A stretch of DNA of 64,000 nt from G963668605 sp963793625 (GTDB lineage Bacteria > Acidobacteriota > Terriglobia > Bryobacterales > Bryobacteraceae): contig CAWCAT010000005.1 of NCBI GenBank assembly GCA_963793625.1, forward strand, positions 310,001 through 374,000, in the 5' to 3' direction. A program made the position numbers and the translations under genes. How positions within the stretch are numbered: the stretch's first letter is position 1; each line of letters starts with the position of its first letter. Under the pieces are notes generated by a model that was not told the DNA's origin, searched no databases, and saw only the letters and a list, made by a program, of their open reading frames with translations. This document shows positions 29,500 to 39,340 of the stretch, one piece after another.

Positions 29500-29532
29500 C
29501 TTAAAACTTAGGTAAAACTCTCGCGGAGTTAA

Positions 29533-29603
29533 TCTTTAGCTAAGATGAGTGGTTGGACAAGTATCGGCACGGTGTGCGGCCCGTTAGTTTAACGTTTGCT
29601 AAC
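29533..29603 (-). promoter_or_regulatory. Promoter and conserved upstream element of receptor C
   Basis: TTGTCC (29560-29555) and TAAAGA (29538-29533), 16 bases apart, mirror the receptor B promoter. The block 29555-29603 matches 24701-24749 at 40 of 49 positions. Its distal part (TAACGTTTGCTAAC, 29590-29603) is only 20 bases before the divergent hydrolase ATG, so the element could affect both genes. Confidence 0.7.
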
Positions 29604-29623
29604 GTAAAAGAATCAGAGGATTA

Positions 29624-30271
29624 ATGAAAAACGTTGAGAAAATTCACACTGGAAACGTGCGTGGGTTCTTTCACGGCCCGGCCCAGCCTATGGGTGACGG
29701 ACTGGTCCTCACTCATGGCGCGGGCGGTAATTGCGAGATGCCGCTGCTCGTCGCCGTGGCGAATGCTTTTGCCGAACGGGGCGTCGCTGTGCTGCGTTGC
29801 GATCTGGCGTTTCGCCAGAAACGTCCGAAGGGCCCACCGACTCCATCCACGGCGGCTGCGGACCGGGCCGGACTCAGGGAGGCAATCTCTGAATTGCGAA
29901 CGCGCGTACCTGGGCGAGTATTTGTGGGTGGACAATCCTACGGAGGGCGTCAAGCGAGTATGCTCGTCAGCGACGAATCTGGAATAGCCGACGGATTGCT
30001 GTTGTTGTCCTATCCGCTGCATCCACCCGGTAGACCGGATTCGCCCCGCACGGCCCACTTTGCATCTCTCCAGCAGGCATCCCTATTCGTTCATGGATCC
30101 CGCGATCCATTCGGGACTATCGAAGAAATGCGTCTGGCGACATCACTAATTCCGGCGCGCAGAGAATTAATTGAGATTGCCGGAGCTGGTCACGATCTGC
30201 TACGCGGCAGGTTTGACGTGAGCCATTTTGTGGTCGAACCCTTCTTCGCCCTTTTCTCTCCCGGCAAATAG
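29624..30271 (+). CDS. Alpha/beta hydrolase (KANL3/Tex30-like dienelactone-hydrolase type)
   Basis: The 215-residue protein has an oxyanion-side motif VLTHGAGGNCEMPLL. The nucleophile elbow is VFVGGQSYGGRQASML (Ser in GQSYG), the acid lies in FVHGSRDPFG and the catalytic His in AGAGHDLLRG. The order and size match the KANL3/Tex30 group of small alpha/beta hydrolases, mostly of unknown substrate. There is no signal peptide. It diverges from receptor C and is followed by a hairpin shared with receptor D. Confidence 0.85.
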   Translation: MKNVEKIHTGNVRGFFHGPAQPMGDGLVLTHGAGGNCEMPLLVAVANAFAERGVAVLRCDLAFRQKRPKGPPTPSTAAADRAGLREAISELRTRVPGRVFVGGQSYGGRQASMLVSDESGIADGLLLLSYPLHPPGRPDSPRTAHFASLQQASLFVHGSRDPFGTIEEMRLATSLIPARRELIEIAGAGHDLLRGRFDVSHFVVEPFFALFSPGK

Positions 30272-30274
30272 AAA

Positions 30275-30310
30275 AGGCCGGCTTTCCCAATTGCGGAGGG
30301 AGGCCGGCCT
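30275..30310. terminator. Bidirectional hairpin terminator
   Basis: AGGCCGGC (30275-30282) pairs with GCCGGCCT (30303-30310). On the minus strand it is followed by TTTTC, a usable tract for receptor D. It separates the convergent hydrolase and receptor genes. Confidence 0.7.
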
Positions 30311-30327
30311 GTCCTACGAGCCGAGTT

Positions 30328-33300
30328 TTAAAAGCGGAAGCGCACCTGCACTTGCAGGAAGCGGTTCTGCGCGTTGGTCTGGGCCGTTACCTTGCCGAAG
30401 TTTGTGTTGAGTGGATCGGTGTTGGGAACATCCATCTGCGAGCGGTTGAAGACGTTAATCACATCGACACGGGCCTGCATATTGAAGCGCTCCTTGAACC
30501 GGAATTCACGCTGAATGTTCGAGTTAAGCTGGTTGGTCATGTCCGCCCGCACCCCATCAACGAATGTGGGGAAGAGGCGGGCCTGGAAGCTATTCGGAAC
30601 CAGAGTCGTGTTACGTTCGAAATTCCCGGTGTTGAACCACTGCTGGAGTGTCGGGCTGCTGTTAACGATTTCGTTCAGCTTGCCGTAATAGAAAATGTTG
30701 CCAAAGGAGAGCAGTGGCCCGGGCTGAACGGCGTACGTGGTGCTGATCTTCCAGTTCCCGATGAGCTTCCCGGCGATGCCTTCCTTGAGGAACGCGCGCT
30801 TGCGGCCGAACGGAAGGTCGTAAACACCGATTAGCGTGAAGCGCTGCGGACGGGTGCTGTTAGTGGAGCGCCAGGAAGGCTCGGCGTCGTACTCGTTCAT
30901 GAAGTAATCGCGAGTTTTGGCGTACATGGCTGTGTAACTGGTCTGCACCATAAGGCCATGGCTGAAACGGTGGACGTAGCTGGCGATAAACGAATTGCTC
31001 TTTGCCTCACCGATGGACGTGTTCCTGTTCATGTTGTTCATCTGCGGATAAGCGCGCAGCAGGCGATTCTTGGCTATGGTTCTGCTCGTGAAGAAGCTAT
31101 TGCCGCTCATTGACTGATAGACCAGCGGCTCCGACGTCTTCAGGCTGGCGAAGTTGCCAATGTAGAAAGGATTGGTCACCGCGAGATTCATGCTGGTGGC
31201 CGTGGCATTGCTGCGCGACATCTCGTGCCACCAATACTGCGAATCGAGTGGCTGTTGGGGCGTACTGATCGGGATGCGATCGGAGTACGAACCCGAGTAG
31301 GACAGGTTAACCATGTCATTGTTCTTGAACTGCTTCCGTATGCTGACGACGCCGCCACTGGAGCCCGCCTTGGTCATGGAGCCCAGCAGGTTTGAAGTGG
31401 GATCATCCCAACGCGTGCCATCGGCGCGAATCGGGAACGGGTCGGTGAGCGGAGAGATGCCCGCGGCGGGGTTGCCGCTGGCCCAGTTCTGTCCGAAGTC
31501 GGTCGAGAATGTGGTCGTGGTGGTACGGTTGTAGCCGCTGAGATCAGGCGCGAAGTTGTGGGCGTTGTTGGAATCGTAGAACATGCCATAGCCGCCGCGG
31601 ACAACGATGTCGCGACGCAGAGAGTAAGCAAACGCGAAGCGCGGCATGATCATGAGTTCGTTCTGCCAGATCTTGCGGGTGTGCCCGGCGTCCCCGGCGT
31701 AATAGGAGCCACCTACCGGAGAAAACGCACTGGCCGGCATTTCAGCCAGCGGGGCGGCTGCGTAGTTCGCTTGCGCACCGGCCGTAATGGGCAGGCTCAA
31801 CTTCGGGTCAAAGGCCACCAGGGAACGATTGAAGCGCTCTGTGGGGCCAATTTCATCTTCCATTCGGAAGCCCAGTGTGACCGAGAGGCGCGGACTGATG
31901 CGCCATTTGTCCTGGATAAACCAGCCGCCATACGGATTGTAGGTGGTGAAGCTGTTGACCACACCCATCGATGCGTTAGTAGGCAGGCCCATCATGAAGG
32001 CCGCCCAGCTCAAGCCCAGTGAGGCCGAAGTGGTCTGGCCATCGCCATCCTTGCGGGTATAGAAATTGTCAAAGTTAAAGGTGCCTGAGGTAGGCCCGCC
32101 ACCAAAATTAGACCTGTAGTGGGCCCGGAACTCTGCACCCGCTGAAATCGAGTGATTGCCGTGCATGTGGAACATCTTGCCGTTTCCGGTGAGCAGCCGG
32201 TTCTTATCCCGGGAAGGGAAGTTCTGGCTCATGCCGTTGTACCCTGAGATGGTCATGATCGGAAGGCTATGAAGGCCGCCGGCGCGATCACCCATGTATT
32301 TTGGAAAACCAGCCTGCGACGGGGAGTACTCCTGGACCAGCTTGGGGTCGGAGATACCACTGCGATCGGACGAGCCAATAGCAAAATCAAAGATCGTGGA
32401 GGGTGTCGCGGCATACGTCCAATCGAGGGAAGCGCCGAGATCGCCGCGTACCTGCGCGTTCACATTCGGGCCCGGCGTGGTTTCGTAGGTCCAGTCGCTG
32501 CGGGTCTCATTATAGGAAAACCAGTTCCAGCGGCCGTAAAAACGGTGCTTCCCACTCGCGTTGAAGTCCATGCGGTTGGTGATGCCGTGGTACTTGAGAT
32601 CCCACTTCATCTGGCTGGCCAGGTAGTTGTTGGTCGGGTCCTGGGTGGCTGGAAGGATGTTGTTCGGATCCGGATAGAAGCCACCGTACAGTTTGTAGAT
32701 CGGATTGATGATCCGGGAGGCTGGGAGGACGTTGCCGGCGAAGGGCTGGCGGACCAACTGGCCGGGGCGAGCCGGGTTGGCCGCGATGGTCAGGGGATCA
32801 TAAATCTGATACTTTGTGCCTGCCTGCAGTAGCTGGGAGAAGTCGCCTTTTTTCACGAGCGCGTCCGGGACGGTGCGATTGAAGGTGCTGGGCTCTTCGG
32901 CACGGGAGTCGGTGAAGCCGTTATACGCAAAGAAGAAGAACAGCTTATTCTTGCCGGGAAGGCCGCTCCGCGCCCGCTGTTGTTCGGGACGCCGTCGAGG
33001 GAATAGTCATTGCCGCCTACACCGCCGTTAACACTGTAGACCAGCCCGCCGCCACCAGAGTGATAGGAAACCCAGCTGTTGACTCCCGCAGTCTGCACGC
33101 CGGGAGTGAAATCCGCAAGCAGCAGCGACATATTGTTGAGTACAGGCACATCGTTCAGTACATGGCTGTCAATGACGCGGCCCGACGATCCACTGTCGGT
33201 ATCGAGCAGCGGGGCATCGGCCGTAATCGAGACGGTTTCGCTGACAGAGCCGAGTTCCAATACGATCGCGACATCCACGCGGCTGGCCACCTGGACGGTG

Positions 33301-33575
33301 ATGCCCTTACGGAGCACCTGTTTGAAGCCGGTCGCCTTAGCGGTAACTTCGTAACTACCAGGAACCAGCAGGCTTACTTCGTAGTAGCCGGAAGCGTTAC
33401 TGGTGGCGTGAAAAACAGCCCCATTATCGACGTTACTAACAGTGACGGGGCAATCGGCGACGGGCATCGCCGCAGGGTCGGTAATGCGGCCGGCAATTGA
33501 GCCGCGGGTTTCCTGCGCCGGCAAAGACACGGCAAGAACAACAAGGAGGGCGATCAGCACGGATCGAGGTGTCAT
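30328..33575 (-). CDS. TonB-dependent receptor D with plug segment missing, frameshifted
   Basis: A signal peptide (LIALLVVLAVSLPAQ) and a regulatory-like domain (GSIAGRITDPAAMPVADCPV) are followed by the start of the plug (VLNDVPVLNNMSLLLADF, SVNGGVGGNDYSLDGVPN). The sequence then jumps, with a frame change near 32975, straight to KNKLFFFFAYNGFTDSRAEE. In receptors B, C and F about 100 residues lie between these two points, including the GRAGG-type strand. The barrel is otherwise complete and ends LQVQVRFRF. If real, the loss would open or destabilise the plug; a collapsed assembly is as likely. Corrected length is about 1080 residues. The gene diverges from the one at 33735. Confidence 0.82.
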
Positions 33576-33734
33576 ATCTCAACTTTCAAAATGGGAGGAG
33601 ATTCGCACGAAGCGGATCTTGCTCGTACATCTTGGGCGCTTCCGCCAAGTATTACAAGGTTAAGTTTGGTGATTTGGAAAGGTCTGTAGAATCTAAGATT
33701 TGCAGGAAGTCTTAACCTGTGATAACGTCTGGAT

Positions 33735-34681
33735 GTGTCGGACGAACAGTTGCTTGGCAGGTGGGAGCCGCGAGCAGTCGTCACTTTTAGCGAAGAGGAA
33801 CGCCTGTCGGTGCGGATGCACCTCGACCAAGTGTTGCTGAGTACTCAGTTCCGTCGCAGCCCACGCTGTTGCGAGTTCCTGACCTATATAGTGGAGCAGG
33901 CCGTGGACGGGCGAACGGAACTGCTCAGGGAACGCCCAATCGGTTTAGCGCTATTCGGACGCAAGGCCGACTACGAGACGGCCGAAGACTCGATTGTCCG
34001 CGTGCGGGCAAACGAGGTCCGCAAGCGACTGGTTCAGTATTACGCGCAACGTCCCGCAGATCACGGTTCGGGAACTAATCCCACCCCCCAAGATTGTGCC
34101 GATTGCTGTTGAACCCTCAACGAGACGCGGCAGCCGACGCATGTGGATCGTGATGGCTCTCGTTCTTATAGCAGCAGTTGCCGCGGTAGGGGTTCGTTTA
34201 GCAACCCCGGAGCGGACGGCCGTGGACTTGTTTTGGCAGCCACTCGCAAGTAGTACCAAACCAGCAATACTGTGGACCTCAGCCGGTCAATTTCAATTGT
34301 TGCCGCCCAGAATTCTTCATGAATTGGGCAAAGCGGAAGATGCACCCATAAACGTGCGTTTGGAAAAACGGGAGCTGCAGTTCATTGAGAGCCAGGTTTC
34401 GACTGGCAACATGCACTCTATAATCAGCATCTGCTCGCTGCTGCAGCGGATGGGTCGCCCGCCGCCCTGATACCCGCGAACTGCTGATCGCGGCCGGGGG
34501 GTTAAAGCACTTCGGCACGGGGGCGGCGGGCGAGTTCGTCACTAATGCTGCTTACTGGCACGATGCGCTGGTGCAGTTACCGCCAGATTGGCCAAACAGG
34601 AATCTCCAGATCGTGCTCGAGACGCGGGTGGTGAACAAGACGGCCGGTCCGCCCAAGGTGCTCGCCGTCCATTCCTGGTAG
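33735..34681 (+). pseudogene. Acidobacterial membrane protein with conserved N-terminal VRKRLVQYY domain, broken
   Basis: The first part encodes a cytoplasmic domain (LLSTQFRRSPRCCEFLTYIV, RERPIGLALFGRKADYETAE, SIVRVRANEVRKRLVQYY) that I know from many acidobacterial proteins of unknown function. After a frame change near 34050 come one membrane helix (MWIVMALVLIAAVAAVGV) and a periplasmic domain. Near 34470 the frame changes again and the text jumps to LKHFGTGAAGEFVTNAAYWH and a C-terminus LETRVVNKTAGPPKVLAVHSW. From family memory about 100 or more residues of the periplasmic domain are missing at that point. Start GTG 33735 is tentative. It ends three bases before the convergent reductase. 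Confidence 0.55.
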
Positions 34682-34683
34682 GA

Positions 34684-35826
34684 TTACGCCGGTTGCAATT
34701 CCACTTTCTTGCCTGCGACTGAAAGATTCTCGCGCACAAACGTTTCGTCCCAGAGATTCGAATTAACGGCGGCGATATTAGGATTTTGCAGCGCCCAGAT
34801 GTATGCCTTCATTGGCGCCTTCATGTCTCCGGGCACTATTCGATTCACTTTGTCGATACGCCATTGCGGAATTGGTTGAAGCGCTTTGTGATGCGTGGCT
34901 ACTGCGTGCGCGGCCTTCATGGCGACAATACCAACCTGCTTCGCGCCGGCTTCCATCAGCGGCTGTTCCAAATAACCTCCGTTGATGACGTTGTACGCCG
35001 GCATCACCATGTCATAGTGCCCCAGGCTGGTGGCTTTGCGCAAAATTGCGCCGGGGTCATTGTGCGACGAGACGCCGAGAAAGCGCACTTTACCCTGCTT
35101 CTTCAGCGCCTGAAATGTTTCGACAATGTGTGGATTCTCTAACTCCTCAGCGACGCAGGCCCCGTGCGGGCACATGACGATATCGAAGTGATCGGTACCG
35201 AGGCGCTTGAGACTGGCTTCGAGCGAATCGGTGATCATCTTGCGGAATTCCTGACTACCTTCGACGCGGTTTGCGTAATCCGGCATCATCGCGTTACTCA
35301 GATAAGTGGGCGCGAACTGGTTGCGCTGGCCGGGATAGTATTCGATGAAATAGCCCGGCTTTTCCGCAAAACCCGAGCGGCGCATTTCACCCACACGCTT
35401 CATGATCGCGGCCTGCTTTTCAGCGGGCAGTCCCTCAAAGATTGCCTTGTAGAGCCTGTTGCGCAGACCGCCGTATCCACTGATTTTCGTGGTCAGGAAG
35501 ACTTTGTCGCGCTTCGCGGAACCGGCGAGCAATTTGCCGTACGCGGTTTCGCAATCGCCGTTGCCATACGCAGGCGCCATGTCGAAATAGTTGAGGCCCA
35601 TTTCGACCGCGAGGTTCAGATGTTGATAGTTTCCTGAGCGGATGGGATCGCCACCGCTAATCACTTCGGAGATCATCATTCCGGTGCGGCCCAGGCGCCG
35701 ATAGGCCATCCCTGCCTGCTTGTTACGCCATTCGACATTGCCCTGCTGCTGCGCCAAGGCGACACCAGCCGCCGGTATGACAGCAGCATTCCTCAGAAAG
35801 TCACGACGTGATTTGAGTTCAGTCAT
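34684..35826 (-). CDS. Tat-exported aldo/keto reductase
   Basis: A twin-arginine leader (SRRDFLRNAAVIPAAGVALA) precedes a complete aldo/keto reductase barrel of about 345 residues. The tetrad is visible: Asp82 and Tyr87 in YFDMAPAYG, Lys114 in TTKISG, and His in VMCPHGAC. RFLGVSSHNDPG follows. The family reduces carbonyls with NADPH, but a Tat signal implies folding with cofactor and export to the periplasm, as in some glucose-fructose oxidoreductase-like systems. ATG 35826 has GGGAG upstream. It diverges from the glycosidase-like gene. Confidence 0.9.
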   Translation of the reverse strand: MTELKSRRDFLRNAAVIPAAGVALAQQQGNVEWRNKQAGMAYRRLGRTGMMISEVISGGDPIRSGNYQHLNLAVEMGLNYFDMAPAYGNGDCETAYGKLLAGSAKRDKVFLTTKISGYGGLRNRLYKAIFEGLPAEKQAAIMKRVGEMRRSGFAEKPGYFIEYYPGQRNQFAPTYLSNAMMPDYANRVEGSQEFRKMITDSLEASLKRLGTDHFDIVMCPHGACVAEELENPHIVETFQALKKQGKVRFLGVSSHNDPGAILRKATSLGHYDMVMPAYNVINGGYLEQPLMEAGAKQVGIVAMKAAHAVATHHKALQPIPQWRIDKVNRIVPGDMKAPMKAYIWALQNPNIAAVNSNLWDETFVRENLSVAGKKVELQPA

Positions 35827-35903
35827 GGATAGGCTCCCAGTTCTTGCGTCTATCGTAGCAGTTGGCCCACATCGGACAAAACTTCCATATAGGATGAAGT
35901 ACG

Positions 35904-38006
35904 ATGAACCTCACACGACGCCAATGGCTTGCATCGCATGCGGCGGCATTAAGTGCCGGAGAATCGTCAATCGATAGGCGCGCGATGGTGGCACGTCACA
36001 ATTGCGTGAACACTAATCCGAATCCACTGACGCCCTTGAGTGTGGGGAATGGAAAGTTTGCATTTACGGCAGACGTGACCGGACTGCAGAGTTACTTCGA
36101 TCTTTATACGGGCGGAATGCCTTTGGGCACCATGTCGGACTGGGGCTGGCATACATGGCCGAACCCGGAACGCTGCCAGCTCGAGGATGTCCTGTCGGAG
36201 TTTGAGAATAATGGCCGAAAGGTGAAGTATCCGGGGAGAATGCCCGCGGACGAGCGCGGAAAACGTGCCTGGGCTTGGCTTAGGACCAATCCACACCGAC
36301 TGCACCTCGGGCAGATCGGCATGGAGCTGCTGAGGGCCGGAGGCAGCAGAATCGACATCGGCGAACTACGCAACATCAGGCAGCAACTCGATCTTTGGAC
36401 TGGCACCTTGACTAGCAGGTTTGAAGCGGATGGAGAGTCGGTGTCTGTCGTAACTGCCTGTCATCCGGATCTCGATGCCATTTCGGTGCGAATCGAGAGC
36501 AAGTTGATCCTACAGAAAAGGCTGCGACTCTTCTGGTCTTTCCCGTACGGCACTGGAGCGAAGACTGGGGCGGACTGGACGAACCCGTCTGCGCACATAA
36601 CATCAGTTCTGGAGCAGGGTGTCGGGTGGGCACTGGTCCTGCGCACGCTGGACGAGGACCGTTACGCAGTGGCGCTGTCGTGGTCAGGACACGCGAAGTT
36701 GAACCAGACAGCCGCGCACAGATTGGTGCTCGAACCAGAGTCGGGTGCCAGAGCGCTCGAAATGGTTACATATTTTGCGCCGAATCGGCCCATCGAAGCG
36801 CCTCAGGCGCAGGATGTGTTTCGGGCGAGCCGGGGGCATTGGCCGAAGTTCTGGCAAAGTGGTGCCGTGATCGATCTCTCACGGAGCCGGGACCCGCGTT
36901 GGAAGGAATTGGAACGCAGGGTCGTACTCTCGGAATACCAGACCGCGATTCAGTGTGCGGGGCTGAATCCGCCGCAGGAATCAGGCCTGACGCACAACAG
37001 TTGGAACGGGAAATTCCACCTTGAAATGACGGCATGGCACGGCGTCCACTTCGCGCTTTGGGGCAGGGAACAAATGCTGGCGCGCCACGTAGAGTGGCTG
37101 CGGACGACAGGGTTGCGGGCGGCCCGCGAAAGAGCACGGGCGCAGGGCTATGCGGGCGCGCGCTGGAACAAGATGATTGACGCCCGGGGATCGTGGGAAT
37201 CGCCATCGCTGGTTGGGCCGTTTCGGACGACGCAGCAGGGGCACATGATCTATCTTGCGGAGTTGCTCTATCGCTGCAAGCCCTCGCGCGAAACCCTCGA
37301 AAAATACCGGGAGATGGTGTTCGAATCTGCCAAATTCATGGCTGATTTCCCGGCATGGGATGCGGACAAAGGCGCGTTCGTGCTGGGGCCTCCGATCATT
37401 TCGGGAGCGGAGGCGACTCCGCCAGAGGCTCAGAATCCCACAGTCGAGCTTTCTTACTGGATGCTGGGCCTGGACCTCGCGCAGAAATGGCGCGAACGGC
37501 TGGGCCTGAAACGCGAGGCTCGCTGGGATGAAGTGCGGGCCAAGCTATCGCCACTCCCGCAGCGGCATGGAATCTATGTGGATACCGAGTCGCATCCGGA
37601 TGCGCGTGGCAGGGCCGCGCTGCTCGAAGTGTATGGGTGCATGCCCGGCACGGGCGTCGACAAGAAGACGATGGGGCGGACGTACCTCGACCTGACAAAG
37701 GGCCTGAAGAGTTGGGCGCAGATGTGGGGCTGTGATTTCCCCATGCTTGCCATGACGGCGGCTCGTCTGGGAAGGCCTTCGGAGGCGGTTGATTGGCTGC
37801 TGTACAGCCACGCCCGAAATGAGTATCGCTCCAACGGGCACCTGCTGCAAACGCCCGGGATACCGGTGTACCTGCCGGCAAACGGCGGGCTTTTGTGGGC
37901 AGTGGCCATGATGGCCGCCGGTTGGGAAGGTGGCCCTGAGAGGAACGCCCCGGGTTTTCCGGAATCCTGGAATGTGCGATGTGTTGGATTTACAAGCTCC
38001 TGCTAA
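35904..38006 (+). CDS. Six-hairpin glycosidase-like protein (GH65/GH95-like), Tat-type leader
   Basis: The leader begins NLTRRQWLASHAAALSAG. The next 300 residues look like the beta-sandwich of (alpha/alpha)6-barrel glycosidases, and the rest like the barrel itself: NSWNGKFHLEMTAWHGVHF, GARWNKMIDARGSWESPS, VELSYWMLGLDLAQKW. TPGIPVYLPANGGLLWAVAMM lies near the end. No exact GH family or acid pair can be fixed by eye. It is 700 residues, uninterrupted, except that the final residues may be altered. It probably degrades or transforms plant or microbial glycans in the periplasm. It diverges from the aldo/keto reductase. Confidence 0.7.
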   Translation: MNLTRRQWLASHAAALSAGESSIDRRAMVARHNCVNTNPNPLTPLSVGNGKFAFTADVTGLQSYFDLYTGGMPLGTMSDWGWHTWPNPERCQLEDVLSEFENNGRKVKYPGRMPADERGKRAWAWLRTNPHRLHLGQIGMELLRAGGSRIDIGELRNIRQQLDLWTGTLTSRFEADGESVSVVTACHPDLDAISVRIESKLILQKRLRLFWSFPYGTGAKTGADWTNPSAHITSVLEQGVGWALVLRTLDEDRYAVALSWSGHAKLNQTAAHRLVLEPESGARALEMVTYFAPNRPIEAPQAQDVFRASRGHWPKFWQSGAVIDLSRSRDPRWKELERRVVLSEYQTAIQCAGLNPPQESGLTHNSWNGKFHLEMTAWHGVHFALWGREQMLARHVEWLRTTGLRAARERARAQGYAGARWNKMIDARGSWESPSLVGPFRTTQQGHMIYLAELLYRCKPSRETLEKYREMVFESAKFMADFPAWDADKGAFVLGPPIISGAEATPPEAQNPTVELSYWMLGLDLAQKWRERLGLKREARWDEVRAKLSPLPQRHGIYVDTESHPDARGRAALLEVYGCMPGTGVDKKTMGRTYLDLTKGLKSWAQMWGCDFPMLAMTAARLGRPSEAVDWLLYSHARNEYRSNGHLLQTPGIPVYLPANGGLLWAVAMMAAGWEGGPERNAPGFPESWNVRCVGFTSSC

Positions 38007-38065
38007 CCACTGATTCCCAGCAACAAGCAGCACCCCACCCGCATCTAACTAGCGGGAGAAGTTCC

Positions 38066-38239
38066 GTGCCCAAGAAGAAAATTCCCACCAAGTTTGCAGC
38101 AAAGACCCAGAAAAACGTCAACCTGAATACCCGTGGCAAAAACGCCGCGGGACAAACCCAAGGACAATCCGAACAGGACCGCCGGCGCCGCGTCGGTTCG
38201 TTTTCTGGAGCCGGCGACCCACCTAGGATGGTGAAGTAA
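38066..38239 (+). CDS. Small very basic protein, coupled to baeRF gene
   Basis: A 57-codon frame starts at GTG 38066 behind GGGAGAA (38053-38059). The product is rich in Lys, Gln, Arg and Asn (KKKIPTKFAAKTQKNVNL; ends SFSGAGDPPRMVK), with no hydrophobic core, so it is likely disordered or nucleic-acid binding. Its TAA is followed immediately by the ATG of the release-factor-like gene. That zero spacing and the good ribosome site are the reasons for calling it. Function unknown. Confidence 0.6.
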   Translation: MPKKKIPTKFAAKTQKNVNLNTRGKNAAGQTQGQSEQDRRRRVGSFSGAGDPPRMVK

Positions 38240-39337
38240 ATGGCCCCAAACATGACCGTTCAGAGCGAGTTGGCTTCCGAAGGTCTTAAGGCGCTGGCAG
38301 CTAACTCCGGTTCGTGCGTATCGATTTACTTTCCGATTCACCGCAGAACGGAAGATCCCGCACCACCCGTCGTGCGCTTCAAACGTTCGCTGTCCGAATT
38401 CGAAAAAGCACTGCCAGAAAGAGGAATAGTAGAACAAGAAGCTCTCAAACTGTTGAGTCCTCTGTACGATCTTGTAAACGTCGTGGCGTCACCGGAATTT
38501 GCAGGCAACACTCTGGTCGTGTTGCGCTCAGCGGAATTCATGCGGCACTTTCTGGTGAATCATGAGCTTCCGGAGCATTTCACTGTTGGCGATCATTTTT
38601 ATATACGGCCAATCCTGCCCGAGTTTGAGCAACACCGCAAATTCTATATCCTTGCCCTAAGCCAGAAGAACATACGGCTGCTGCGCTGCGATGACGCGGA
38701 GTCCGAGCAAGTCGAATTGGGGGCAAGCAATCCCCAAAATTTCGAGGAGTTCCTAAGTTCTGCGGGCGGACCTGCCACGACACAAGGCGCCGTGTTTACG
38801 TCCACCACAGACCGTGACAACCTCGACAGCCACCTGGCCAATTTCTATCGTGCGGTGAATCAGGCCGTGGTCGAGGTGCTGAAGGACACTGATTTTCCGC
38901 TTGTGCTGGCCGGTGTCGAATACGAGATTCCCATTTATCGAAAGGCCAACACTTACAAAGGCCTGGTCGGAGATCCCGTACTCGGTGCGCCCGATGGGCT
39001 TAAAGGTGGAGAGTTACACAAACGCGCACTTGAGATTATCGAAAAGCATCGTCGAAAGCCCCTCGAACACGCGCTGGAGCAGTATGAACAGAATGCGCCT
39101 GCGCGCGCTTCGACCAGCCACAAAGAGATTTCGCAAGCTGCGCCGGAGGGGCGTGTCCTCTACCTGCTGATAGCCCAAACCACACAGCACCCCCGCAAGT
39201 TCGATGAAGTATCGAAGGATGAGGCGCTGATCAATGCAGCCGCGCTCGAGACGTTGACGCACGCCGGAGAGGTCTTTGTTTGCTCGCGGGAGCAAATGCC
39301 TAAGGGTGCCCGCATGGCTGCCGTGTTCCGCTGGTGA
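38240..39337 (+). CDS. baeRF family protein (bacterial archaeo-eukaryotic release factor-like)
   Basis: The 365-residue protein matches bacterial aeRF1-like proteins. Landmarks are LAANSGSCVSIYFPIHRRTE, then a domain with LPEHFTVGDHFYIRPILP and KFYILALSQKNIRLLRCDD. The C-terminal eL8-type domain is EALINAAALETLTHAGEVFV. Such proteins are thought to act on ribosomes or stalled peptides in stress; none is well characterised. It starts directly after the small basic protein and ends three bases before the FNT-type gene, so the three form one unit. Confidence 0.8.
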   Translation: MAPNMTVQSELASEGLKALAANSGSCVSIYFPIHRRTEDPAPPVVRFKRSLSEFEKALPERGIVEQEALKLLSPLYDLVNVVASPEFAGNTLVVLRSAEFMRHFLVNHELPEHFTVGDHFYIRPILPEFEQHRKFYILALSQKNIRLLRCDDAESEQVELGASNPQNFEEFLSSAGGPATTQGAVFTSTTDRDNLDSHLANFYRAVNQAVVEVLKDTDFPLVLAGVEYEIPIYRKANTYKGLVGDPVLGAPDGLKGGELHKRALEIIEKHRRKPLEHALEQYEQNAPARASTSHKEISQAAPEGRVLYLLIAQTTQHPRKFDEVSKDEALINAAALETLTHAGEVFVCSREQMPKGARMAAVFRW

Positions 39338-39340
39338 CCT

